From NCBI GenBank assembly GCA_956465555.1, contig OY101124.1, forward strand, positions 1 to 64,000: 64,000 bases of DNA, in the 5' to 3' direction. Below, piece after piece: positions 29,728-39,944 of the stretch; position 1 is the first letter of the stretch, and the number at the start of each line of letters is the position of its first letter. Source of the DNA: Nitzschia sp. pyKryTriq1. Its lineage: Eukaryota; Bacillariophyta; Bacillariophyceae; Bacillariales; Bacillariaceae. The position numbers were made by a program, and so were the translations under genes. The notes under the pieces are model-generated. The model saw nothing but the letters and a program-made list of their open reading frames with translations, ran no database searches and was not told the origin of the DNA.

Positions 29728-30950
29728 GAATTTTCCGTAGAGATAAAACCAACGGTAATTTAGAATAGGCACCTGTGCTATTTGCACTAGCACTTGTCAG
29801 ACGCCCCCCTTCTCTCCCAAATTCTCCCCCAAGGCTGCGCACTGCCGCGCCTGTGGGCAGAGGTCCCACAACCGCGCAACAATGGCTGTTTTACATAATC
29901 TATCAACTCAATGCAGTGATCTGGAGGACAAAAATGAAGGGGAAAAAAAGCAAAAAAATACTTAGGGGATACTTAGGCAAATGGTCAACAAAGAGTAACT
30001 TTCCGGTTTCGGAAGGCTATGAGGAGGTAAGAGGAACAACCGCCAATGCAGATCCAAAGGCTTGGGGTAGGAGATGACAATTCGGTTTTGTTCATTTGGA
30101 TTTGGTTGAGGGGATCGGGACTTGTAATGATGTGAAAGTGGCATACAATTTGACCCTTTACGAACAGTTGCGCGCATTCATCGCCAACATTGGCGCAGTA
30201 CTTGATGACACAACTGAGCTTGATATTTTCATCCGCACCTACCTGAACCATGTTACTCGGGATGAACGGCGCCTCAGCAGAAGACACTGTGACCCAGGAT
30301 TTTCAGCTCGGCCGTGCTTAAGCTTGGACGCACGCCGCCGACTCCTACAAAATCATCCCAAGCCACATGAATGCGGGACAGCATCGGAGGTACTCCCTAG
30401 CTTGGAAGGACTCTGGCGACATCTTGATGCGCTACATACCCGGTATCCTCAACCCATCTGATGACCTCACAAAACCACTTGGATGGGTCCTACATTCTCG
30501 CCACGCTCGCCGCCTCATGGGCCACTACACTAGATTCGTTTCACCAACGTGACAACATGATGATCATTTCTGGGATCAATGATCAGGGGAAGGTGTCAAC
30601 CGAATCTACGCACCACAGACAGCCGACTCACAAATTGATTCTTGCGCGAGTCGATTCATCATCCACTGCCGACGAACATTCAAAAGATTGAGAAGCTATT
30701 CCAAAACAATGGCAACAACAACAACAACAACAACAATCTAAAATAGCTCACTCTTTTCACCGCACCTCTACTTTACTATCGTATTGTATAGGTACTGAAA
30801 GGACCACGACAGGGCCGATGGCTGGTCACCGATACCCGACGCATATGGTTATCACACTGGTCACCCTCCTCCGAGAAGGAGTACATCACCACGCCACAAG
30901 GCATTATAGAATTGCGAGAAACCCGACAATCCTTTCTTCCGACATCGACC
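29728..30950 (+). mobile_element. Ty1/copia-type retroelement remnant between the Kir copies
   Basis: The recognisable part is 30290-30555 on the plus strand. It encodes SYKIIPSHMNAGQHRRYSLA then RYIPGILNPSDDLTKPLGW and HARRLMGHYTRF, the end of a copia-type reverse transcriptase/RNase H (the DxLTKPL motif). Upstream sequence (29770-30290) has no matching integrase or RT motifs in an open frame, so most of the element is lost. A CAACAACAACAACAA run lies at 30716-30736. No LTR pair could be delimited by eye. The remnant occupies the spacer between the two duplication units. Confidence 0.65.
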
Positions 30951-31061
30951 TACTAGCTACTACTAGTACCAGTAGTACGAACGTACTACCACCCCCATTG
31001 ATTATTTTTGATCGATAGATCATTCCCATCACCATCACCATCACCATCACAATCGCCATTA

Positions 31062-33104
31062 CTATGGTTTAAAGGACTTGGTGGGAATGAGACGGTCTCC
31101 TGTATCGTACGCTCCATGTTTCGCCGGATACCATACAGGATACGGATACGTATCGCTCATTTTGGAATAATCCGAAATGACAATTCGTGTCATACCAACA
31201 TTACCTTTTCGATCCTCATGTTGTTCCGTTTCAATTTTTTTGGTATGGACAAAGGAATGTCCAATGAGTACATCTTCGACGCCGTATTCGGTTTGGAAAT
31301 TGACGGTCGATTTGGTCAATTCTTGGACGGCATCAATGGAGAGGGTGAAGACATAAATTTTATTGGCGGGATGTTCATTGAAATTCAATCCAAACAGCGG
31401 ACTTGCTTCATCCAATACATGCCGTAACGTCCATGGTTCCAATAATCCATGTTGCCGACTACTCAACAATCGGAGTTCATCGGTTTGTCGAAAATATCTG
31501 AATAAAGATATATGGGAATGATTGAATGATTGAATGATTGAATGATTGAATGATCGAATGATCGAATGATCGAATGATCGAACGATCGAATGATCGAATG
31601 CTCGAATGCTCGAATGCTCGAATGATCGAATGATCGAATGATCGAATGATCGAATGATCGAATGATCGAATGATCGAATGAATGAGCAAAGGCAAGCAAG
31701 CAGGCGGTTCGGTGAGCACCATGATGATCGGTAGTACGGTAGTACCGTAGTAAGAGTACTACTACTTGTACAGACAGTACTCCTCGATTCATACAATGGA
31801 CATCATCGTACTACTGTAGCATGTCATGGCATGGCATGGCATAGTAGCATGGCATGGCATAGTAGCATCTCGTGGGACGACGTACCTCTTGTCCCCTCGG
31901 TGGTCCGTATATGGAATTTCTATTCAAAAGAAGAAGAAGAAGAAGAAGATAAAAAGCCAAGAAGACGAGAGAGGAGGGAAGGTTGGTTAGTTAGTCGTCC
32001 AATAGGATATCAAGAAAATCCACAGAGGCAGTCAGTCACAGTAGTAGTAGTTAGTACATAATAGTATCATGCATGAATGTATGTATATATGTATGTATGA
32101 TACTTGAAACACTCACACTTTAATGACTTACCATAGCTGTAGGTTAATCGGACATTGATATCGGTCAATGGATTTTCATGTCCATCGGCATTCCCCAGTC
32201 GAAAGGAGAGACATGGTACGCCATTGACATTGCACAATGTCAATACCTCACTGAATTGTATATTAATGACGGGTGTGACAAATTTGGTAAACAACAGGCC
32301 GGCAAAGAGCGTATTAATCAAGGTCGATATATACGATAAACAAACGACGAAATAATTGGATGCCATACCCCGGGGGGAAAAGCTCCCATATCCAATCGTG
32401 GCGGAAGTTTGGACGGAAAAGGCAAATTGATCTCCAAACGTCATGTCAGAATCGCCACAACATTTGCCATTGGGCAGAGCATTAAAGATTCCGGCAAAGA
32501 TGACATTCATGAAAATGAAAATGGCGAGAAAGAGGCACGAAAGCGTCACGACGGTAAAATGCATGAGCCAAAATCGTATCCGAAATTCCAGTCCCGATCG
32601 ATCGGAATTCAAAATAATATGCTGGCGTCGCAATCGTTCTTGTCGGGACAGTTGGGGTCGTTGCGTGACATTGGTCCGTAATTCAAACACGACCCGTTTG
32701 CCATCGACAATTCCCGTTCGAAGAGGAGCATGCAACGAGGCCCAAATCGAGTCTCCTCCGCCACCACCTGGTCCACCGTTTCCACCACCGTTGCCACCGC
32801 CTTCACCGCCGCCATCGTCCTTGGTTTTGAAGATTTCGTAGGCCGTTTGATCTTCGGAAAGCGAATCGCCTCCATCGGAATCATCATCGTCACCGCCGTA
32901 GTAATTGGAAAGAAAGTGTTGCGCACTCGTGTCAATCTTGTGCATGCTTCGCAAACTCCATTCCAAGCCCCGTCGGGGACCCGACGATTTGGTTTTTCGT
33001 CTACCATAATGACCACCACCACCGCCGCCGCCGGGACTCATGGGAATGTCCGAGTCGTCGTTCTTGCCGGATGCACCCGGTCGTGGGGGCGGGCGGTTCA
33101 CCAT
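31062..33104 (-). CDS. Inward-rectifier K+ channel, Kir family, copy 2
   Basis: Exons 33104-32132, 31919-31886 (34 nt) and 31497-31062 join in frame to 480 residues with the same splice phases as copy 1. The protein is nearly identical to copy 1, with a few substitutions: RRQHII for RRKHII, IFMNVIFAGIF for ISMNLIFAAIF, KFVTP for KYVTP, and a shorter Gly run. The pore signature reads TSATIGYGSF where copy 1 has TSTTIGYGSF. The altered residue is equivalent to Thr141 of animal Kir2.1, which contributes to Ba2+ block. The frame is intact throughout, so both copies look functional. A recent duplication with possible divergence in pore pharmacology is the simplest reading. Confidence 0.9.
31510..31685. 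repeat. 8-bp satellite (GAATGATC)n in Kir copy 2 intron 2
   Basis: About twenty tandem units of GAATGATC/GAATGATT, some with GCTC in place of GATC. The equivalent intron of copy 1 has only a few GAATGAAT-like units, so the array expanded after the duplication. Confidence 0.93.
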
Positions 33105-33180
33105 TGTTGTGTGTTGTGTTGTGTTGTGTTGTGTTGTGCTATGCTATGCTATGCTATGCTATGCGATGATTTCTTGTTGT

Positions 33181-33942
33181 TGTTGTTGCGTTGGTTGGAT
33201 GGAGACGTTGTTGTTGTTGTTGTTGTGTGAACTATTACGCATTCTCCAACATCCGATCTTAGTATATCATACTGGTAGAGCTTTTGTTGCGTTGTTGCCG
33301 CTCGCCATCATCGTCGGTCGTCCGTTGATATCGATCTTGCAAACATTCGCATTCTTATTTCGCGGCGGTCATCGTCCGCGGACTGATGCCGATGATGATC
33401 GATCGATACCGGTACGGTATTGTACTGGTACCGCCGCCGCGCGCCGCCGACGCGTTGGCTTTTTGGCTCCTTTTTTCTTCTTCCCTCTTTTTTTGGGCAC
33501 TTGACTCATGTGACTACATCTATCTATATGCATATATACAAACACTGATAATCGGATATGCTTCAGACCTGGCGTCCTCCCAAAAGCGAGGCGGGCGATT
33601 GCTGAATTTCAAATTACTTAACAGTTGCAGTATGTTGTTTAGTGCGCATGCCAAAAGAGACGGCCGGTGCATGCAGGCATCCGATTTGAATTATTATTGT
33701 ATATTATTTATCTATGGATGGATTATGATCTAGTAGACTTTTGATGGATGGATTGCCGCCGATGATGATGATTGATGATTGATGATGATGCGTGCTCTAC
33801 TGTATGTAAATTCTGTCGATGGAGAAGAAAAAGGTCATCATCATCATCATCATCTCTGCATTCATTCGCATTCATTCATTCTTTTATTCATTCATTGCAT
33901 TACGACTCGTAAATACACTACGACCCAATACTTCCAATCATC
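33181..33942. other. Intergenic region upstream of the second I29-like gene
   Basis: No gene is supported. It holds GTT runs (33177-33226), a self-complementary CGGTACGGTATTGTACTGGTACCG block (33409-33432), GATGATGATT repeats (33763-33790) and CATTCATTC repeats just upstream of the next start codon. Confidence 0.45.
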
Positions 33943-34896
33943 ATGAAGCTCTCACTTGCCACCTCGCTCTTGCTGCTAAGCAGCAGCAGCAGCAGCATCC
34001 CCACTGTCCTCTCCTTCTCTCCCAGCAATTCTTTGTTCACTCGCACCTCCATCACCGGTACCAGTAGCACGACCAGCACTACTACCAGTACTACGACTCA
34101 GTTGAAGTATCAAGAAGACAAGTCGTCGTCGACTACTACTGACGTCGTCGATGATGCAGTCGTGGACATGAGCTCGGTCGTCGCTCGTGTGAGTGTAGAT
34201 GAGTATGATTCGCAATTGGTCGAAAGCATTGCCTTTAGTTTGGGCATGGACGAAACCTTTTTGATGGAACAGTACCAAGCATGGGCGATCAAGTACGGCA
34301 AGAATACCGTTGATGCCACTACGGCTGCTACCAACAACAACAACAACAATGCCAACAACGTGCGATATTTCAACTGGAAGCGCAACTTTCTCATGCAAGA
34401 AGTCTGGAACAAGGCCAATGAGGAGACTTGGGAAGTCAATGAATTTGCCGACATGACCAAACAAGAGTTTGATGAAAAGTTCAACACCATGAAGGATGGC
34501 GATGACAATGGCGATGTCAATGAAGTGACTGTTGCGGAAGCCGCCCACGCCTTTCACTTTGATGAAAACGGCAGCCATACTATGCCCAACAACAACAACA
34601 ACCACAACAACAACACTCCACCCCAAAAGGCGATGATGTTCAAGCAAGTTCGAACCTTTAGTGGAGGCTTTCGTCTCGTTCCCTGCACTCAAAATGACTC
34701 TGATACTGATGCTGCTGCTTTTTTGAAAGCAAATCAACTCGCTGCCGAAACCACCATCACTGCTCCGAATGGACGAGCTACTACTACTACTCCTGCTACT
34801 CCTACTACCATTGCGCCCCCTGCTGCTCGGTCGTCTTCCTCGTCGGCCGGACTCTTTCGTAAAGTGGCAATCCTCAAGACACGAGAAGGGTATTAG
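33943..34896 (+). CDS. Secreted I29-propeptide-like protein, free-standing
   Basis: Single-exon, 317 residues. The ATG opens a signal peptide (MKLSLATSLLLLSSSSSSIP, then TVLSFSP). The central part (~100-180) has a cathepsin-propeptide-like layout: ETFLMEQYQAWAIKYGK, a helix VRYFNWKRNFLMQEVWNKAN and NEFADMTKQEFDEKF, the last fitting the I29 NxFxDxTxxEF motif. An Asn run is inserted in the helical region. No papain catalytic Cys/His region follows; the C-terminus is Thr/Ala/Pro-rich with a few basic residues. It resembles the 23438-24765 protein in layout but not closely in sequence. It could inhibit papain-like cysteine proteases in the secretory system or cell surface; this is inference from the domain. 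Confidence 0.58.
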   Translation: MKLSLATSLLLLSSSSSSIPTVLSFSPSNSLFTRTSITGTSSTTSTTTSTTTQLKYQEDKSSSTTTDVVDDAVVDMSSVVARVSVDEYDSQLVESIAFSLGMDETFLMEQYQAWAIKYGKNTVDATTAATNNNNNNANNVRYFNWKRNFLMQEVWNKANEETWEVNEFADMTKQEFDEKFNTMKDGDDNGDVNEVTVAEAAHAFHFDENGSHTMPNNNNNHNNNTPPQKAMMFKQVRTFSGGFRLVPCTQNDSDTDAAAFLKANQLAAETTITAPNGRATTTTPATPTTIAPPAARSSSSSAGLFRKVAILKTREGY

Positions 34897-35123
34897 GTAA
34901 AGAATAGTACTTGTATGCAGTCTAGCTAAGTAGACAGACAGTACGAGCCGAGGGCAAGCTTTGTTCGATGATTGTTCTTGTCGTCTACTATACTAGCTAC
35001 TAGTACGGCAGGGGGTCAGCCATTAGTTAGTCAGTTTATCCGTATCCGACTCAATCCTAGTACTCCACAGTGCTACTAGACTACGAATACTACTATAGCT
35101 ATTTCATTCTTCTTATTATTATT
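34897..35123. other. Convergent intergenic spacer
   Basis: Short spacer between convergent genes, with TACTAGCTACTAGTACGG and CTACTAGACTACG blocks typical of gene borders in this window. No gene is seen. Confidence 0.4.
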
Positions 35124-36869
35124 TTAACGACCACCATAACGTTCTGTATCTCCCGGCATTCCAAATTGACTTCCATCGGCTATTTCCATCGTATTGATCA
35201 GGTCGAGCCAGGGCTACCAGTATTGTGGTACAGCGAGTACAGCAGGTAATGTGTATGTAGAAAGAAAGATGCAATAATCAAAGTCAGTAATATATCCAAC
35301 ACACACACACACACACAATAAAGTAGTACACCAAACATCCGTGTCTTCATCATCTTCATCGTCATTTTCATCTTCTTCATTAGCTTCAACGTGAACAACC
35401 ACTTACAGGTAATCCAGTACTTCGTTTCATAATCCTTCCATTCTTCTTGACAATAATAGTAAATCCTTTTTCCAATACATCAAATCCTTGACTGGTCGCC
35501 GTTTCAATTTCCGATTTCAAATACATTTCCCATGCTCTCTTGTCGAGTGGATACGCCAAAATATTGTCGGCAGCAGCAGCAGCATCAGCAGCACTACTAC
35601 TACGATCATCCTTGGAAGAAGAAACAGAAGAAGAAGAAGAAGACATCAAAAATTCCTTGGTATCTCCCACGGAGGAAATTGTGGAAAGCAATACGGGGAC
35701 GACCAACATGTCGTTATCCTCGAGTCGTTGGGGGATCGTATTCGTATTCGTATTCGTATTCGTATCTTGAAGTTGATCATCGGTAGTAGTAGTCAAACTT
35801 GCACAGAGTCTTGAAATATAATCGGCTCCACCAGCGGCAATGACCACTCGAGAAAAGCGACGATAATCTCCCAATCGCTTCCGAATCATCATTCTCCTGC
35901 TGCCATTACCATTGCCGTTACTGCCGTTATTCATATCATTCGTGGCAGCAGCAGCAGCAGTACGTGTCGTAGTATCTACCAATTCTATATTCAAGGCCGC
36001 CAATCGTCCACCGGCCGCAATGCGTTGTAAATTCTTTTCTCCACTTTGATATTCCCGCACCGCCAACAAGGCACACACAATAAAGGCTCCAATGTTAATG
36101 GCATCATTCGTCAAGCCTCATCCAATGGTGGCGCATCGGCATAGCCGCCTTGATAGGCCTTGATGGTACTCAAAAAGGAAAAGTAGAGTGCCGTCAATGC
36201 CGAACCAGCACTACATATTACCGGTAGTCGTACGTAGTGGTATGGTATGGTATGGTATGGTATGGTATGGTCGATGATGATGTATGGGTGAGTGATGCAA
36301 TGACAGCGACACATTCCACTAACTCCTCGATAAACACGAGTAGTACAATCGTTCGTACTTTACTTGACTTACCTACTTCCAAAGAATACAAGTCGCACCT
36401 TGCGAAAGGGACTTTCGACTTCTTCTCTCAATCGTTGTTTGACAGTGAAACCGTTGGAATCTTGGCTGAGAAAGGCCGGGTCGTTGTTATTGTTATTGTT
36501 ATTGTCGCTATTGCTGCTGGAACGGGGCGGAGGAATGTTACTTCGTGTGTTGCGGCTGCTGCTGCTAGTAGTGGTAGTAGTGGTAGTAGTAATACCATTG
36601 TTGTTGCTGTTGCTGTTGCTGTTGGACGACTCGTCCTCTTCGGCTTGCTGAGCGAATAAGCGAAACGTGTTTGCACGAGTATGTCGCCGTCGTCGTTGGA
36701 GGGAAGAATAACAACACGATGATGATGATGATGATGATAATGCTGGCGGTTGCTGTTGAAAGGCCAGCGCCATTGGCATGGACATGGACATGGACATGGG
36801 CAACACCAGAATAAGATGAAGAATCATTAAAGTCATGATAGGAGTGATGGTGATTGATGATAATTTCAT
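35124..36869 (-). CDS. LOW PSII ACCUMULATION1 / REP27-like plastid protein, with a 1-nt frame break
   Basis: Exons 36869-36373, 36210-35407 and 35213-35124 with GT-AG borders. ATG 36869 begins a signal peptide ending MALAFQQQP, an Ala|Phe site typical of diatom plastid presequences. FRKVRLVFFG joins SSAGSALTALYFSFLSTIKA (first helix), then INIGAFIVCALLAVREY (second helix) and RIAAGGRLAALNIEL, matching the LPA1/REP27 layout (PF11998). The C-terminus is VLEKGFTIIVKKNGRIMKRS, then WLDLINTMEIADGSQFGMPG. In plants and green algae these thylakoid proteins assist photosystem II D1 synthesis and assembly. Exon 2 has a frame break at about 36116 (after PPLDEA, before LTNDAIN) in a GGCTTGAC context; one extra T would restore the frame. 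It is therefore either a recent lesion or a consensus error. About 463 residues if intact. Confidence 0.75.
36236..36272. repeat. Pentanucleotide microsatellite (GGTAT)n in LPA1-like intron 1
   Basis: About seven tandem GGTAT units inside the first intron (36372-36211) of the LPA1-like gene. Confidence 0.92.
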
Positions 36870-37516
36870 CTTCTTCTTAGTCGTCCAGGAGGCAGGAGGT
36901 GTACTCGTATACAAGTACAGTAGAGGGGGAGCTAGTCAGTCATATATGGTACAGTATTTTGTGCTTTCATCGATGATGAATGATGAATGATGAATGATGA
37001 TGATGGTGGATATCGATTGAATGATTATTTTTGATGATGAATGATGATGTGTTTTGCCCATCGTCAGCGCAGTCGGCATCGCGATACATAGGGATACCGG
37101 TCGGTGTATCATACTATTATTTATTTTGGGCGTCGTTGCGTGTGCGTGGTGCCGCGAAACTCATGATCATGACGTCAGCATCGCGATGCAAGCGCGCGAT
37201 GAGTGGATTTCCGTGGAGCGTGCCATGAGCGACGCGCCTGCGCGAAAATAATGATCCTGACGTCAGCTCACGAGCCGGCCGGGCATGACAGATGGCGCGA
37301 AAAAGAGAGAGAAAAAAATGACAGATGGCGAAATGGAATGGATGTTCCGATTTTAGTTTCGTTTGCATCGCATCGCATCGCATCGCAACGATCAAACCAT
37401 AAACTTCTTTTGCATCATCATTATTATTATTATTTGCACATACATGACAATAAATAAGATCTCTTCGTACCGATAAATCTCCACTTTGACTTGCTCCCAG
37501 TAGTAGACTGCTGAGA
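36870..37516. other. Divergent intergenic region (LPA1-like / Lon-domain gene)
   Basis: No gene is supported. It contains GATGAATGATGAATGATG repeats (36972-37050), two TGACGTCAG palindromic boxes (37170-37178 and 37259-37267, a CRE/bZIP-type core) about 90 bp apart, repeated GACAGATGGCG boxes (37286-37330) and a (CATCG)n run (37366-37387). The paired TGACGTCA boxes are the most promoter-like feature. Confidence 0.5.
37170..37267. promoter_or_regulatory. Pair of TGACGTCA (CRE/bZIP-type) boxes in a divergent promoter
   Basis: Two copies of the palindrome TGACGTCAG(C) lie between divergent genes. TGACGTCA is the consensus for CREB/ATF-type bZIP factors. In Phaeodactylum, CRE-like elements have been linked to CO2/cAMP control of photosynthesis-related genes, which would suit the plastid LPA1-like neighbour; applying that here is inference. 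Confidence 0.4.
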
Positions 37517-39113
37517 ATGACAATGGCAATGGCAATGACAATGACAAGATTCTCAGCTGAAACTGAAATTGAAATTGAAATTGGAACTGAAACTGAAATC
37601 GTTGACGGCGGACGACGACCATCATCACGAGGAGGAGGAGCCTCAAGAGGAAAAATAATAACGCGGCGGTGGCATTGCTGCTCTGGTACTACACGAGAAG
37701 TAGTAGTAGTAGTATTTCCATGGGCTGTGTGGTTCTTCTCCTGTCTCTTGTTGTGCGTGTACGTGGTGCAAGGCTTTGAAATGACGAGAACGACGTACCA
37801 GCAAACGTACAGGTACACATCAGCATCATCATCATCATCGTCACCACCATTATATCGATCCGCAGTCGTAATACAGCAGCAGCAACAACAACAACCACAA
37901 CAACAACAAAAGCAGAAGAAGACTGTTCTCCAGTCCCATTTGTTTTCATCGTCAGGCTCGTACCACGGATATGAGAATGATGATGGTGGTGTTGACGTTG
38001 CTTCTACTTCTACTTTTACTTCTACTCGACAACAACAAAAAGAAAGAGAAAAAGAAAAAGACGCAAGAACAATCATTACCATTCCGATTGTCATTATGAA
38101 CGATTGTATTCTTCCCAATCAAACGCTTCACTTTTCAAGGTACGTACTTACGTACGTACATACTACTCGCTACCACTAAACACGGAAAGAATTATCATGT
38201 TCATTTTCATTATTTCACTTTTTTCATTGCAAACACTATATTGTGCACTCTGCTGCTGTTGCTCCTGCTGTTGTTCCTGCTGGTGTCCGTACTTTGCTTT
38301 GCTTTGCTTTGTTCTTCCAATCCAAACAACCACAGTCAAGATCCGAAATTTGATGCATTGATGCAATATGTATTATTGCTGTCGTCAACATCCTCAACAT
38401 CAACCTCAACCTCATCATCCTCCAACGAAATTGGAATTTTGGGTTTGGATCCAGTTACTCGACTTCCTCTCAATGTCGGAGTGACGGCACCGATTGTCAA
38501 AAAGTCGACCACTTTTGGTATCAACAAGGAAGGGGAACGAGTATTGGCCACGACATTGAAAGGAGCGAGACGATTTCGAATTCTTCTTGCAGGACAAGAC
38601 AATGGAGATGGAGATGGAGATCATGGACGAGCCGCAGGACCAGCACGCGAACCTTGGATGGATCCAACGGAATCATTTTATATCGCCAACGTTCAGATAC
38701 TGGATGATTCCGACGAACAACAACAACAACAACAACAACAACGTGAAGAAGAATTATTGTCGCTCGAGCAACAACAAAATGTACAGTATTTACATCACCA
38801 GGTACTTCCCAAATTGGTACAAGAATGGGTGGAAACGCTGATTCAAACGGAAAAACTCTCTCCCGCCGGTGTCACCCAGATTCTTAAGCCTCTCGGACCC
38901 ATGCCTTCCACACCCCGGGAACGAGCCTTTTGGATGGCGGCCGCACTCAATCCTACCCTTCCACTGGCGCTGTGTCCTCAAGAAATTAGACCCGCCATGT
39001 TGTCGTGTCACAATGATTACGACCGGGTCGTATTGGCATCTGTGGCTATGAAAACGAGTATTGATTTTTTGTGGAAGGAAAAGAAGAATAAGGACAAGGA
39101 GGACAGCAGTTAG
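37517..39113 (+). CDS. Lon N-terminal (substrate-binding) domain protein
   Basis: Two exons, 37517-38139 and 38336-39113, join in frame to 466 residues; the donor is GTACGT and the acceptor CCACAG. The N-terminus has a hydrophobic stretch (VVVVVFPWAVWFFSCLLLCV) after a variable leader and may be a membrane anchor or an extended presequence. After poly-Gln and Ser tracts comes a Lon substrate-binding-domain pattern: TIITIPIVIMNDCILPNQTL across the junction to DPKFDALMQYVL, then IGILGLDP, NVGVTAPI and RRFRI. The last ~100 residues (LHHQVLPKLVQEWVETLIQT and later PRERAFWMAAALNP) match the helical part of LON-domain proteins. No AAA+ or protease domain follows, so it is a free-standing LON-domain protein. 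Plant and algal relatives include plastid proteins of unclear function. The initiator region holds four nearby Met codons, so the start could shift by a few residues. Confidence 0.75.
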
Positions 39114-39149
39114 TACTAATTTGCATGACACCACCTCCTAGAGCACTTT

Positions 39150-39944
39150 TGAATTGACCGACCCTGCGATTCACTATGCGTCGAAAAAGTGCCGAATGGT
39201 CTTTGGTCGCACCGACAACATGAACGACGGTCCATCGCCGGAAGTAGAAAAGACATGTATTTGTGATGGTCAATTCAGCGAGTCGGACATGTGCAGAAAA
39301 CACTCCGGAGACTTGGGCGGCTTTCTTCGATTTTCCTCTACGACGCATCCGGGTATCTGTCCTGGCTTGCCTGCAGGTCGAAATATTTCCTTTCCGCACC
39401 TCACCAGCGGATTCTTCTTTGAGGACCCTAAGACGAAAATTTACTTTCCTTGCGAAGATCCAAAATACAGGTCAGTGCTCAGTGCCACCAGTTGGGTTTT
39501 CTTTCAGCAGGAAGCAGGAGGAGCGACAACTCATCATATTCCATCGTATTTCGTATTACACCAGGGGCTTACTGCTTATCCTGCAGGCAGCGCCTTGGTT
39601 TCGTAGAGAGAACAACTGGAAGGAGGCGATTGTTCGCTGGTTCGCGGATCATTTTGAGCACGACGGCACAACAAAGTGGATGTCATTTGGCTGGTTTATG
39701 CGACTTCGCAGAGTCCAACCATGCAAGGAGCATATCCGACACAAGAAATATCTGCGATTCTAGAGTTTATGAGTTTTGTAGGAGTTATCTACAAACAATG
39801 CCATTTCCAGTAACAATTTTGGACTGGGCGAATCTGACGTTGGGGTCTCAGACTTCCGATGGATTTCACGGGCTTGCCGAGGTGAATTTGGTCAAGGCCT
39901 ACCACATTATGAATGTTGCCAAATTCCTCCGACCGCAAGAATAG
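39150..39944 (+). pseudogene. Decayed SGNH/PC-esterase-like gene
   Basis: Coding similarity appears in successive frames. First comes VFGRTDNMNDGPSPEVEKTC and later GGFLRFSSTTHPGICPGLP (39196-39470), then NNWKEAIVRWFADHFEHDG (39613-39670), then VDVIWLVYATSQSPTMQGAY (39676-39735), then PVTILDWANLTLGSQTSDGF and HGLAEVNLVKAYHIMN (39798-39944). The ending LDW...SDGxHxLxxVNLxKA resembles secreted SGNH-like proteins of stramenopiles; the call is tentative. A GTCAGT donor at 39471 and a CTGCAG acceptor near 39584 could bound one intron, but two further changes of frame need single-base losses (near 39675 and 39797). No intact frame exists. Confidence 0.5.

Larger units (their letters stand above)
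30951..33180. repeat. Segmental duplication unit carrying Kir channel copy 2
   Basis: Direct-repeat partner of 27672-29727. It is longer mainly because of an expanded 8-bp satellite in intron 2 and extra TAC/GGCAT repeats. Confidence 0.9.

Noticed and set aside
31463-31796. Protein with IRSFDHSIIRSFDHS repeats
   Set aside because: Reading of the 8-bp intron satellite of Kir copy 2; Kir exon phases show it is intronic.
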